This document shows, piece by piece, positions 10,994 to 21,509 of a stretch of DNA of 64,000 bases. The notes under the pieces were generated by a model. The model ran no database searches, was not told the origin of the DNA, and saw only the letters and a program-made list of their open reading frames with translations. This DNA comes from Emiliania huxleyi CCMP1516 (taxonomy: Eukaryota > Haptophyta > Isochrysidales > Noelaerhabdaceae). The translations under genes and the position numbers were made by a program. Position 1 is the stretch's first letter. The number at the start of each line of letters is the position of its first letter. The DNA lies in contig NW_005201360.1 in assembly GCF_000372725.1 (NCBI RefSeq), positions 64,725 through 128,724 on the forward strand. The letters run 5' to 3'.

Positions 10994-11222
10994 ATGTCGC
11001 ACATGTGCTTTGTTGTGCCTTTAGCTGACGGGCGGCTGGGAGGCGTCGCGAGCCATTGGTGCCGCTGCATAAGCTCAACTCATGGACTCTCACATGTTCA
11101 CACACGTTAAATTTTCATTGGTTTGCTGTGTTTCACGGTGAATGAGAGAGAGAGAGAGATGTGTGTTTCCTCTTTTCTCGACGTCTCTTCGAGTTGCGTG
11201 GCGTCCGACGGATATCTCGCCC

Positions 11223-13560
11223 TCAAGACCCGCGCTCGATTTCGAAGGCAGATTGCAAGAGGTCCCAAGCGTCATCCACGATCCAGTCGCCCATATACCC
11301 ACAAAGATTGATGGTCTCCTTGGACATCGAGGCGATGGGGAAGGGAAGGAGGCGGTACGGGAAGCCTCTGTAGGGCAAAACCCCCTGCTCAGGGTCAAAT
11401 AAGTCGATCCCCTCGGGGTTGAGCCGCTCGTTGGCATTCATCTCGCGCATCCACTTTGTGGGCGCCGCCATCAGGACCACTGTGAGGTCTACAGTGTCCT
11501 GCGACGACCTCGTGCCGTAGAATGGGTTGTCGAGCACCTTGATCCCCTACGAAGCGCAGGGATCGGGCTGTGGGTCGCCGCGAGGGGAATCGGATGGGTT
11601 GCTGTGCGCACCTTCAGCGTGCCCGCAATCGCCCGGCCCTGCGCCATTCTGTGCTCGAATTGCATGACCAGGTGATCAAAGGGGCGGCAGTCACGCGGGT
11701 CGACGCCGGGCAGCAGCGCCGCCGCCGCCGCGCAGTCATAGTCGCCCACGTCGTTGGAAAAGATTTGGTTGATGACGAAAAAGGGGCTGGCTTCGAGAAC
11801 ATCTTTGCAGCCCAACGCGCAGACGCGCGGCAGAAAGCGTGCGCATTGCTTGCAGAGCTCAGCCCAGAGGCTAGGAGTGCGGTGCTGAGACGTCTGCTTC
11901 GTCGGGATCCTGGGTAGACAGCCAAAGAGAGCCGCCAGCCCCTGAATCTTGAGTACGCGGAGGCGCGGGGGGCCCTGTGGCGTGAGGCACGTAGGCTCAA
12001 ACAGATCGGACGGCATATTTGTCATGACGGAGGCGATCCGGCGCGCTCCTTTGGCAACCGTGGGAGCGATGGCCAGGTTCTCCAACACGCCGCCATCGGT
12101 GAACAGGCAGGTCTCGGCGTGCAGCGGCGCCGTCTTCACCCCGAAAACTCGCAGCACGCGGGGAAGAGGACGCCGGGAGCCCCGACCGCATCGCCGCCCA
12201 TCGCGATGGTGGTCTCGGGCGAGAGGCGGGACGCGCCAGGAAGATGCCCGCACGGCGTCGCCCTCGGTGGGAGGACAAATCTCTGCGCGGGGACGGTGAC
12301 GGCGTCGAAGAGGGTCGTGCGCTGACAACCCTCGCATCGCTTGCACCCACAAAGGCAGCCACAGAGGCTCTCCCCGGCCAGAGGCGGCAGGCGCATCCTC
12401 TGGTCGCGGCAGTCGGGCGTGCCACTGTCACGCGGAGGGCTGGGCGTATACGCCGTCGAGGCGTTGGCCGGTGTAAAGACCCAAGGGACGAGGCTGACGC
12501 CGCGAGCATTGCCAGGTTGGCCGGGGGCCCACTGCTCTTTGAGGGCTGTACGAACGGCTAGTCCCATGCGACGCGAGTCTTGGCGGTTGGACTCGAGACT
12601 CAACTCGGTGTTGAAGCTGATCCACTCTGTGTCAGGATCGGAAACGCCCGTTCCGTCCGGATCGGCGGTGGCCGAGATTGCAGCCAAGGAGACCGCCGCA
12701 TTCCACGCCTTGAGCGCCCAGACGAGCAGCGGTCCGGTGAAGCGGGTGGGGTGGATGTTGCTCAGGGAAGCCATCGTGACAATCCCGAGCGGCATTGGCG
12801 CCTGTGGACGAGGCCACACGTAGTCCGATTCTGCCGCCCCTTCCGCCGCCGCGAGATCGGCGGCCTGCTCTTGGCTCGCTGCCGTGAATTTGCCCCTCCC
12901 GACGCCGAGGGGTCGGAGGAAGAAGTACCACATGAATTCAACCCACCACGACGGGTCGCCAGCCGCCCACGGCCAGCAGGCCGGTCCGACGCACTTTCCA
13001 AAGCCGAGGAGACGAAAGGGCGTGCCGATCGACGCAGCAATCGGGATGGCCCAGCAGAGGGTGGGAACGTACCACGGGCAGCCTCCGGGAGGAGGACAGC
13101 ATGCTGCAGGGAAGGTCAGCATCCATCCATACAGTCCCCGCCCGTGCTCGACGTCGGGATCGAGGTGGTGCATCGCTGCGGGGGTGATGTCCCGGGGCCG
13201 AGTGGCGCGTGCAGTGTCGAGGAAGACGGAAGGATCCAGTTTCGAGTAGCAGTACATTGTTGCGGCGATGTAACCCCCGGAAGCGCCAGAGATAACGTCA
13301 AAGTTGTCGAGGGCGCTCTTGTTGCCACGCCGCCTCGCGGGCGGAGGAAGCGACTTTCTCGCAAAGCCTCGGAAGACGCCAAGCATCTCAGCTGGTGGCA
13401 CAAGGCCTCCACCTGTGACACACAGAGCGACCTCGGGCGCTGCCTCTCCCTTTGGGAGCGCATCCTGTCTGCCTGCGGCTACGCACTGCTTGCGGACATA
13501 CGCAGCCTTGGGCCGGGGCATGCTGGGCGGTGCCACTTGGTCTGCCGATTTTTGTGGCAT
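11223..13560 (-). CDS. Patatin-like acyl hydrolase / phospholipase
   Basis: The nucleophile motif GASGGY (GxSxG), a glycine loop (VTGGG) before it, and TDGGVLEN downstream form the Ser-Asp dyad of patatin/cPLA2-type lipases. Trp/Pro-rich hydrophobic segments lie in the middle (around 13050-12900), so membrane association is possible. The main frame runs from 13560 to about 12170, then continues in the next frame with VKTAPLHAETCLFTDGG; a run of four C at this point suggests a base lost in the assembly, although a very short intron cannot be excluded. A GT-AG intron follows GTLK at about 11611, and the last exon (GIKVLDNPFYGTR onward) ends at 11223. Likely hydrolyses phospho- or galactolipid acyl esters; the substrate is unknown. 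Confidence 0.75.
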
Positions 13561-13706
13561 TGTCAGCGCTCGGCCAGTGTCGAGGGCAGGCCGAGCCTAA
13601 GGCCCCAAGGGGCGGAAGCGGCCGCCGTTTTTTCACAACACACAAGTTTCGTGTCTTTTGAACACCGAAGTCGCGGTTTTCTTGTGCACTTGAACACATT
13701 GACACT
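13561..13706. promoter_or_regulatory. Upstream region of the patatin-like gene
   Basis: Region 5' of the minus-strand start at 13560. It is rich in short T runs (13627-13660). No specific signal was identified. Confidence 0.3.
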
Positions 13707-14144
13707 CTAGTGCGGACCCATTCGGCGGCACTTGGGTGCCAGCGACAGGGACGGGTTGGATTGTGATGATGAGAGTGGCTTGGAAGAGGGTGCGAGGGGC
13801 GGGAGAACGGCAGCACTCTCTCTCTCCATCGGACCACCTCGAAGACGAGGCTGTTCAGCGAGGCGCAGCCTGTGGGCGGCTCCTGCCACGGCTGCACCTG
13901 ACCGCAGTCGCCACCGGTCGACGGCAACAATTCGCTCGACGTCGAGGCCCGTTCCGATGACCGCCTCACGCCGCCGGCCCATCTGGCAGATGGCGGCGCC
14001 GGACCTGGTCTTTCGCAACGCCGCTGGCAGCGCGGCCCTCCGCGTGCGCTCTTGGAGCTCGTCCTCCAGGCGAGACAGAGCCACGAGGGTCCGCTTCTGG
14101 CCTGACCACCCAAAGTCCTCCGCCGCTTCCCGCGCGTCGGCCAT
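13707..14144 (-). CDS. Hypothetical protein, 145 residues
   Basis: Single ATG-started frame. The first half has good codon usage for this genome and a charged, helical look (EDELQERTRRAALPAALRK). I recognise no family. The Ser/Pro-rich C-terminus is weak, so the true 3' end may differ, and a short intron around CGGTCAGGTGC...CCCACAG is possible. Confidence 0.35.
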   Translation of the reverse strand: MADAREAAEDFGWSGQKRTLVALSRLEDELQERTRRAALPAALRKTRSGAAICQMGRRREAVIGTGLDVERIVAVDRWRLRSGAAVAGAAHRLRLAEQPRLRGGPMERESAAVLPPLAPSSKPLSSSQSNPSLSLAPKCRRMGPH

Positions 14145-14663
14145 CCTCCGCTCCTAAAGACGAGGAGGCACGACTGGCGCAACGTAGCTCGGGAAGCAAT
14201 ATTGGGATGAGCGATCCCTCGCTTCTCGGCCAGAGCCCCTACCGCTGTCGCTGCCGCGCGCCTGAAGACGGCGGTGGAAGTGCGGGTGCGCCATGCAAGG
14301 TGTGCCCGGCTTCAGCGCGCACAGCAGGGCGGGCAGCGAGGTCCCGATTACACACTCCGCGGCGAGGAGGTCTCGGTCGAGTGGCGACGAGGGGCCAGGG
14401 CAAGTAAACGAGGCGGCAGCCTGCGCGGTCAGGGGCAGACTGCGGGCGCTCCGAGTCATTACTTACGCGGGTGTGTGCCAGTCCGTCCCAGTCTGCGTAC
14501 TTACGCGTCGAGTTCGTTTCAGGAATCCGAAAAGAAATCAGAAGGCGCAGCACAAAGAATTCCAAAATCCTTCTCGTGCAGGTGGGGACCCTGTCCTCCC
14601 CCCATCCCTTTAAATTTTTCTTTCTTTTTCCTCGCTGTGTGTGGCGCTTGAACCGCAGCGGGA
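14145..14663. other. Intergenic, no gene seen
   Basis: Only unsupported overlapping frames. A locally AT-rich, T-run-containing stretch at 14600-14640 precedes the next open frame. Confidence 0.4.
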
Positions 14664-15122
14664 ATGGAACGCGTATCTGAGACACTCCTACGCCTCTGGC
14701 AACACCGAAGAGAAGGCCCGCCGCCTGAACATGAGCTGCAAGGCGCGCGGGCAGCCCGGCCAACCCTTCTCCCACAAGAGACCGGCCACGGCTACGTCAA
14801 GGCGCATCGCGGTTTCTACCACGACGCGATCTTTGTCAAGCGCAACAACTTCAACCTGCTGCTCCACGAGACGTTCGGCGGCGGCCTCTCGCCCACCGCC
14901 GTTCTCAAGCTGCGCCGCCTCGCGCGCAAAGTCGCGCGCGGCAGCGTTGACCGCACGGCCTACTCGCCCAAGCGCCAAGTACTCGCTCTCCTTTATGTCC
15001 CACCATGCAGAGCGCATCTCTCTCTCTGTTGTGCGAGGCGTGAACCGCGCCATTCGCTCTCACCTGGCAACCCTGTCTGCACGTCTCGCGCGCGCGTGAA
15101 CAGGGCTCCAGGCCCCAAATGA
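14664..15122 (+). pseudogene. Remnant of a dispersed multicopy reading frame
   Basis: Protein-like segments such as AHRGFYHDAIFVKRNNFNLL, HETFGGGLSPTAVLKLRRLA and SHHAERISLSVVRGVNRAIR are present, but the reading frame is not continuous. Its 3' part is shared, inverted, with 22540-22663. I infer a decayed copy of a repeated gene or element of unknown family. Confidence 0.45.
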
Positions 15123-15145
15123 CGTGTGAGTGTTAGAGTTGTTGT
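15046..15145 (+). repeat. Dispersed repeat A, copy 1
   Basis: Matches 22540-22663 in inverted orientation; the shared core includes CACCTGGCAACCCTGTCTGC, a CG-rich dinucleotide run and TGACGTGTGAGTGTTAGAGT. Copy 2 carries an extra stretch of roughly 25-30 bp. Confidence 0.85.
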
Positions 15146-15647
15146 CGTATCTGCCATCTCTGCGGCAGAGTCTCTGGATGAGGACGACCGCGGACCGACG
15201 CCGCGGCGGAACCCGCCCCCCACTCTGTAGTACAGTAACTACCTCAACGGGGCTGTTGGCGCAGGGGGAGGTGTCAATCACGCTCCCGGGACGCCGGAGA
15301 GTATCGGGTTGGTCTCCCCCGCCTTCAGCCCTGACCCGACGGGGACGCCACCACCCTCGCCCAGGGATCTACAATGCTGTCTTAAGGTCCGACAGGTTCG
15401 GCACCGGGCACCGCCTCGGTACACAAATGCGCCTGCGGGCGGACCCTTTACAGATCGGCACAGAAGACAGATATATCACAGCTCCCAGTATACGCACCTT
15501 ATGTATATAGCAAGCCGCGTTGGAGCCGCTCCCGTGCGGGCAGGACCCTCAGCGGGGCACTGTCCCCGGTGATAGTATTTTGTTCAACGCGGGCTTCAAC
15601 GCGGCAAAAGAGGCACGCACACAGAGATGCAAACGCTACACTGTGTG
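15146..15647. repeat. Intergenic with dispersed repeat C, copy 1 (about 15370-15440)
   Basis: The segment around GGCACCGGGCACCGCCTCGG, preceded by TACAATGCTGTCTTAAGGTCCGAC, recurs at 40591-40665 as TACATTGCTGTCTTACGGTC and so on. No gene is supported in the rest of the stretch. Confidence 0.6.
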
Positions 15648-16565
15648 TCACCTCGAGGACGCGCCCTCCACGTGCTCTTCTTCATGCTCCATCCTCCCTC
15701 GCCGCCTCGATAGCTCGAGCGCCTCCGCGACGCCCATGACACACACGGTGCTGCCAACGACGATGCCCTGCACATAGACGCGAACCTTTCGAGCGCACGG
15801 AAGGGGATTCAAGCTCGCGGGACTGGCGACGTTCAGTGCGGCTGGGCTCAGAGAAGTAGAAGGGCAACACAAGTGTGGTATGGTGTGCGCCTGCATCAGC
15901 CGCTGCGCGCCGACGGCGAGCGAGCCGTCTCGCAGCACGAGGCACGCACTCAGCGCCGCGAGGGTAAGGATGGCCGCCGCCGGGTGCTCGCCCGCTAGGG
16001 CAGCCGCGCGCGCTGGCGCTGTCCCGCCGGCGAGCCAGTCGGCGAGGAGTACGATCAGCTGCCCTCCGCGGTGCTGCGGCTGCTGCGGCGGCTGCTTTGC
16101 CGCCGCCTCGCGATACCGTTCGGTGATGGCGCGCGAACGCTCCGCCGCGTCGGGCTCCTCCCCGTGCACCACCACACTGCTGCACAGCCTCTGATAGTCG
16201 CTACGCTGCTTCCGGCAGTCGGCAGTCACAGACGCCTGCGCCTGGCCGGTGATACTCGCTTCGCAGACGGCGACGCGTTTGGCGAGCGCGGCGCACCGCC
16301 GCTCCGCCTTGATCGGATCGATCTGCCGGCCAGAGGGATTGCACGCCGAGTTGGTCACGCAGTGCGAGCGCCACGCCTGGAACGGCTGCTTGCACGCGGC
16401 AGGAGCATGCTCGCGCTCACACGCGGAGACAGCGGCGAATAGGGCTGCGCAGCGGTCGGCGCAGCGCGCGTCGACGGCTTGGGCGGAGGCGGAGGTCATG
16501 AGTAGCCAGCCGAGAGAGACCAGGTGCGGCGCGGATGCCGTGGTTCTTGTGCGAAATTTCTTCAT
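15648..16565 (-). CDS. Cys-rich secretory-pathway membrane protein, unknown function
   Basis: Start at 16565 chosen because it gives a signal peptide (basic n-region MKKFRTRT, hydrophobic core around VSLGWLLM, SAQA cleavage). The next about 130 residues hold spaced cysteines (CADRCAALFAAVSACEREH, CKQPF, HCVTNSACNPSG, RRCAAL, DCRKQ). Two hydrophobic helices follow, around AAAILTLAALSACLVL and VYVQGIVVGSTVCVMGVAEA, then a short charged tail. Exons 16565-15891 and 15785-15648 are joined by a GC-AG intron of 105 bp. That intron is a multiple of three with no stop, so retention would still give an open frame. Total 270 residues. No family recognised. Confidence 0.65.
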   Translation of the reverse strand: MKKFRTRTTASAPHLVSLGWLLMTSASAQAVDARCADRCAALFAAVSACEREHAPAACKQPFQAWRSHCVTNSACNPSGRQIDPIKAERRCAALAKRVAVCEASITGQAQASVTADCRKQRSDYQRLCSSVVVHGEEPDAAERSRAITERYREAAAKQPPQQPQHRGGQLIVLLADWLAGGTAPARAAALAGEHPAAAILTLAALSACLVLRDGSLAVGAQRLMQAHTIPHLCCPSTSLSPAALNVASPASLNPLPCARKVRVYVQGIVVGSTVCVMGVAEALELSRRRGRMEHEEEHVEGASSR

Positions 16566-17277
16566 CTTGACATCTGTCCCGCGTCCACCCATACCGCGTT
16601 GGTGTCCAGTCCGAGCCTGACTGTTGTTCATCTTTCTACATACATACATACAGCTCAAACATTATCTAGCACTGCACGGCTCCTCGGGATTTCTGGGGAG
16701 TTGGGACGTGTGTGTGAGTGAGAGAGATTTTTGAAGACCAACAAGAAATCACGTCTCGCAGTGATTTGGGCTCGGCAGCTTGTCAGCCCTCAGCCGAAGC
16801 TGGGGCCGGTCCTCCCGTGGCCGAGAGAGCCCGCGCCGATGAGTTCGACGCGGTCGGTGTGTGCGTGCGTTTTTAGAAGCCAATCTTTTTCTTGTGCGTT
16901 TTGGTTTGTGCGTGCGAGAATCACGACTCTCACCCCCACGTGCCACGACTCGGAACGCGAATGTGACAGGACCATCGCGCATCGGGTCCTTCAGCCACCA
17001 AAGCGAGATCACCCTAGAGCCTGAGCCTGCCTCTGGCCGAGAGGAGGAAGCCGAGAGAGACAGGTGTGCAGAGAGTGAGTTTTAGCATCTTCTCACGTGT
17101 TGGTGTGCAGCGAATGAATTCTTTTGTGTGAACTTTCTTTTTTGCGTTAAAGGAGCATTCCTGGCCTGTGTAATCTAGCCCCCCTACTCGCGTGTTTACG
17201 AACTCTCTGTTCACAGCTGGAGTGGATTCCTTCCTGGCCGTATCGCTCGACAGGTGTCTTGCGCTTCACGCCCAGCA
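16566..17277. promoter_or_regulatory. Divergent promoter region, Cys-rich protein / SnoaL-like gene
   Basis: About 710 bp lie between two outward-facing starts. The region is less GC-rich and contains (CATA)n near 16634-16649 and several AGAGAG tracts. No convincing gene was seen. Confidence 0.4.
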
Positions 17278-18096
17278 ATGGCTCTTATCGCGCTGCTGCT
17301 GCTCCTCTCGACTGCCTGCAGTCACGCTCTGCGGGCTGGCGTCCCGCGCATGACTGCGCCGGCCGCCGCGGCTTCGTCGACACTGCGGCCGGACCTTGCC
17401 GCCGCTCTCGGCACGGAACCGGAGAGCGGCATGGCTGACGAGGCGGCGATGCTCGCGAGCTCCACCTTCCCGATACCGCCGGACGAGCTGGTCAGCCTCG
17501 CAAAGGCGTTCACCGCGGCTCAGCTCGCAGGCACCGCCGACGGGAGCGGTGGCAACCCGGACTGGTTCGCCGAGGACTTCCGCTTCGTCGCACCCGTGGT
17601 CGGCCCGTACGACAAGGGCCTCTTCATCGACTCGCTCAAATCGTTCGACCTCAAGACCGCGTTCCCGAGCCTGAGCTCCAACTACCACCACTTCCGCGTC
17701 TGCCCGTTCAAGCCGAACCGCGTGTGGTACTCGGTGAAGTACCTCGGGAAGAATGATGGCCCCGTGCTGGGGCGGCCGGCGACCGGCAAGTCGGTCGAGT
17801 CTCCGGTTCAGGCGCACAGCATCACATTCAATGAGCAAGGCGAGGTGACCAAGTTCACGATCGGTTACGTGATGGACAAGGAGGAGGGCAACACGGGCGG
17901 GCTCGGCGGGGTGTTTGGCCTGTTTTGGGCGATCGGGTACGGCTTCCCCTTTCCCGAGGCGCAGCCGTACAAGCCGTCGCCCGTGTACGGGACGCTGCAG
18001 AGCGTAAACAGGGCCATCCAGGACGCCTTCAAGGCGAGCCCGGCGTTCAAGAGCGCGGTCCAGAGCGTACTCACCACGCTGGGCAAGCGAGAGTGA
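17278..18096 (+). CDS. SnoaL-like (NTF2-fold) protein, probably plastid-targeted
   Basis: Intronless, 272 residues from the ATG at 17278. MALIALLLLLSTACSHALRA is a clear signal peptide; the following Ala/Thr/Arg stretch resembles a transit peptide, as in secondary plastids. The body (WFAEDFRFVAPVVGPYDKGLFIDSLKSF, then VWYSVKYLG and SITFNEQGEVTKFTIGYVMD) has the pattern of SnoaL-like/NTF2-fold proteins known from many algae. No catalytic assignment is possible: the fold covers cyclases, isomerases and pure binding proteins. Confidence 0.75.
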   Translation: MALIALLLLLSTACSHALRAGVPRMTAPAAAASSTLRPDLAAALGTEPESGMADEAAMLASSTFPIPPDELVSLAKAFTAAQLAGTADGSGGNPDWFAEDFRFVAPVVGPYDKGLFIDSLKSFDLKTAFPSLSSNYHHFRVCPFKPNRVWYSVKYLGKNDGPVLGRPATGKSVESPVQAHSITFNEQGEVTKFTIGYVMDKEEGNTGGLGGVFGLFWAIGYGFPFPEAQPYKPSPVYGTLQSVNRAIQDAFKASPAFKSAVQSVLTTLGKRE

Positions 18097-18391
18097 GTTG
18101 TGCTTCTGTAGAAGCTAGTGGATTTCGTTAGACGTGGAGGAGGCGAATTTCTTCTTCACTCTAGATAGATAGCGTCCTGGTTCCGGCTCCAACCCGGATA
18201 GGGGGTGTGTCGCCACTGGCTGGCCCCTCCCCAGATAGGTAGGTAGGTTGGTCTTGTTTCGCCCAAAAGCCAAAAGGGCCCTGCAATAGGTAACGGCAAA
18301 AAAGAGGAAAAGTGGTGACAGGCCCCCTATCTTGCGGAACCCTGGTGTCGGGAAGAGAAAAAAGTACAAAAACAGGGGGGAGCGGGAAGCG

Positions 18392-21338
18392 ATGCTGGGA
18401 CCCCTCTTCTCCACCGTCGCCTATGCACGTCGCACTGCTCCATCACCTGCGCATATCGATCGCCTGCTCGCAAGCCACTGGCGACGCTTCGACGCAGTGC
18501 TCGACGATGACGAGGAGGCGTTCGTGGATCGCCACGGCCTCCCGGCCGGCGCAGCGGCGCCACCTCTCGGACACGGCTCATCCGCCTACGGCGAGGTGAC
18601 ACGCGTCGGTGCGCGCCAGCTCTTTGCCGCGTTTGGTCTCGACTCCGGCGGCCGGCACTGCTCGTTCGCCGACCTCGGCTCCGGCACGGGAGCGCTCGTG
18701 GCGCAGGCGTGGCTCGAGTTGCCGTATCTCGAGCGTTCGGTCGGCGTCGAGCTCTCGCCGACGCGCCACGCGGCCGCCACGAGGTCGTGGGGCCGGCTGG
18801 CGGCCGACGACTCGGCGGCTGAGCTGCTGCGGCGGCCGGGCGAGCCCGAGTTTACGCTCGGCTCGATGCTCGAGTGCGGCCTGTGCGGCCTGACGCATGT
18901 AGATCCGTAGCTGCGTAATGAACATCCCTGCCATCATCTCACACTCGAGACGATCTCGTGTTTGGCAGTGTCCCATCGCATTCCAGGCGATGCTTCGAAC
19001 ACACGCTGCACGACACACCGCCGCCCCGCCGCCCCGCATGCACGCCCGATGTACATCTCTGCACCTCGAGGTGTACGTCGCCTCCCTCTGCATGGACGAC
19101 CAGCTCCTCTCCGAGCTGTGGGGACGGCTGAGCGCAGCGCCGGAGGTGTGTGCGCCCTCAGCTGGGCGACACACCCTCAAAGAAGGAGCTCCGCCCTTTA
19201 CACAACGCGCGACCTCGGGTCGTCCTGCCCGTGCTGGAGAGGGTCATGGGTGCGGGTGCGTGCTGCTGAGGACGCCGCGCAGCTGAGTCAGCGCATGCGC
19301 CTCCGCAGGTCGAGTGCGTCGCGTCGCTCCGCGCCTTCCCCGCACCGCTCGGTCGCGCCGACGCGTCCGCCGCGCCGAGGGCGGTGCGCGCCGCCGCTCG
19401 CCAGCCTTCGGCGCCCGCCCATGACACACAGCCCGCGACGCGACCACCGACGCGTCCGCGACGCGTCCACGCAGGTGGCGGTGGAGACGGCGGTGGTGGA
19501 GACGACGTGGACGCCGGAGGGGCAGGCTGGGACGCCGGTGCACTTGTACCGATTCGGCGGCCGCGGTCGCGAGGCGGAGGCGGAGGCGGAGGCGGAGGCG
19601 GAGGCGGAGGCGGAGGCGGAGGCGGAGGCGGAGGGCAGCGAGGGGGTGGGGCGCGGGGCGCGGCGAGGCGGAGGCGGAGGCGGAGGCGGGGGTGGGGGGC
19701 AGAGGCACGCGGCGCCGCGCTGCTGCGCCGCCGCGCTCGACGACGAGGGCAAGGCTCTAGGCAAGGCTCTAGGCAAGGCGGAGTGGCTCCGCCTCCTCGC
19801 CGAGGCGGAGGAGCGGACCCGCGACCAGGCGCCCGCTCCTGCGCAGCCTGCTCCTGCGCAGCCTGTTCCTGCGCAGCCTGCTCCCGCGCAGCCTGCTCCT
19901 GCGCAGCCAGCCCCCGTCGAGGACGATGTCGCCGACGTGCGGCTAGCCGACTCGTGGGCTTCCGCCAAGAGCCTCGCGGGACGGCCCGTCTTCAGCCAGC
20001 CGAGCAACGTCGACCCGTCCACGCGCATCGAGGTGAGCACCGGACGCGTCGAAGTCCCCACTGGACACGTCCATCACACGTGCGTGACATGAGTCGTGCC
20101 ACACGCCACACGCCCACCGCCCGTCCAACAGGTGCACGAGCATGCCTCCGGCTGGCGCTCCCTCGTCTTTGTCGCGAGCGAGCGCGTGAGCGTCCAGTCC
20201 AAGGCGAGATATGGGCGAGATATGGGCGAGATACGGAGCGCGTGAGCGTCCAGTCCAAGGCGAGAGGTGCTCCAGCAGCCAGACCAGCGCACATCCACAC
20301 ACCGCACGCGCACGCAAGCAAGCGTACAGCACGCACCGCGCCACGCAGACGCAGCCCAACGACGCTCGGACTGCGGCAGCTGGACTGCGGTGCGTAGGTG
20401 CGGCTCGACGGCGGCTCCGGCCTCGCGCAGCCGTATGCGATGCCGACCGAGTACCTCAAGTCGATGGTGGCGCTCGCGCTGAGCGCGCTCGCGGACGTGC
20501 GCCGCCTCGAGCGCGCCTTTCCCTCCTCGTGGCGGGTGGAGCAGCGCGCCCACCGCCTTAGGTGCCGCGCCTCGAGCGGGTCCTCGTGCTCGGTATGGGC
20601 GCCGGCAGCCTCCCCTCCTACCTCGGCCGCTGCTGCCCTGAGGCGGCCGCCGCACCGCCCCCCCCGCGCGCGCTCTGGCAGCGCTCCCGAAGCCGCGTTC
20701 CGAGCCCCTTGCCTTGGGTCGCTGGCTAGGCGCGACTCGTCGACGCCGTCGAGCTGGACGCGACCGTCGCCGAGGCGGCGCAGGGACCGTTCGGCCTCGA
20801 CCCAGGCCGCCGGCGCCGTGCGCGCGCTGAGCCCTCCCGGCGCTTTTGCCGCACCAGTCGCGGGCAGCGTCGCTCCGCCATAGGCAGAGTGGCTGTGCAC
20901 GTGGACGACGCCGCGGCGTGGCTCCGCGGGAGGGCGGCGGCGGCGACGGCGCGGGAGCCATACGACCTCGTATGCGTGGACATCGCGGACGGGAGCAACC
21001 GCATCCCAGAGACGTTCTACTCGGCCGCCTTCCTCGCCGACGTGCGCGCGAGCCTCGCTCCGCACGGCGTTGTCTGCCACAACTTCCACTCGGGCAAGGC
21101 GGACCTCGACCGGCGCCTCGAGGAGGCTTGCGCCGCGTACGGCGCCGCCTTCCCCGGCGGCGCGTGCCGCGTGCCTTCGCCCGCGCGCCGGCCCTGGAAC
21201 ACGATCGTCGCGGCGAGCCCGCGGCGGGGCGCCTTCTCCTCCCTTGAGGAGCTGCGCGCGGCGGCGCGGCGAGCACGAGAGCAGCGCGGGCTGCCCTTCG
21301 ACGCGAGCGCGCGGCTGGAGGGACTGAGAGAGATTTGA
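18392..21338 (+). CDS. Two-domain methyltransferase: DOT1-like N-terminal and spermidine-synthase-like C-terminal
   Basis: Exon 1 (18392-18898) encodes FADLGSGTGALVAQAWLELP and VGVELSPTRHAAA, the SAM-binding pattern of DOT1-like class I methyltransferases. It joins through a GT-AG intron to exon 2 (19071-19145, VYVASLCMDDQLLSELWGRL), and exon 3 begins at 19309 (VECVASLRAFPAP). Another exon from 19474 (VAVETAVVETTWTP...VHLYRF) leads into a Glu-Ala/Gly repeat linker and a PAQPAPAQP run. From about 20130 the pattern changes to the spermidine-synthase/METTL13-C type: VHEHASGWRSLVFVASERVS, VLVLGMGAGSLPSYLG, YDLVCVDIADGSNRIPETFY, ending at 21338. A common frame bridges the halves, so I read one fusion gene, but two adjacent genes remain possible. 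Substrate unknown. Several mid-gene borders are unresolved. Confidence 0.65.
19449..19470 (+). repeat. Intronic GACGCGTCC repeat (methyltransferase gene)
   Basis: Units GACGCGTCCGC and GACGCGTCCAC lie directly before the acceptor CAG at 19471-19473. Confidence 0.65.
19567..19694 (+). repeat. GGCGGA hexamer repeat encoding (Glu-Ala)n, then Gly-rich linker
   Basis: About a dozen GAGGCG/GCGGAG hexamers code for alternating Glu-Ala in the linker of the double methyltransferase, followed by a Gly-rich run and, at 19842-19911, Pro-Ala-Gln repeats. Likely flexible and length-polymorphic. Confidence 0.8.
20182..20266 (+). repeat. Tandem duplication at an exon end (methyltransferase gene)
   Basis: GCGCGTGAGCGTCCAGTCCAAG and the following bases occur at about 20184 and again at about 20238, separated by three GAGATATGGGC-like units. 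The first copy is the exon end SERVSVQ; the second lies inside the intron. Confidence 0.75.
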
Positions 21339-21509
21339 AAAAAGGAAAAAATTATGAAGTAGTCAACACTCTTTTTTGAGCACGTGTGTACCGCTACAAC
21401 AATGAACAGACAGACTGAGAGATACTGCACACATATGCGGCCGCCAGCAGCAGCACGCAGCAGGCACGCAGCAGGTGGAGGCTGGAGCACAGGCAGCGGG
21501 TGCTGCGTC

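Noticed and set aside
15231-15300. Possible tRNA-like fold
   Set aside because: No consistent T-loop or anticodon arm could be drawn; the resemblance was limited to a GGC-rich stem. I found no tRNA or rRNA in the window.
16749-17012. Short frames in the divergent spacer
   Set aside because: They are AT-richer, lack motifs and overlap on both strands; better read as promoter and leader DNA.
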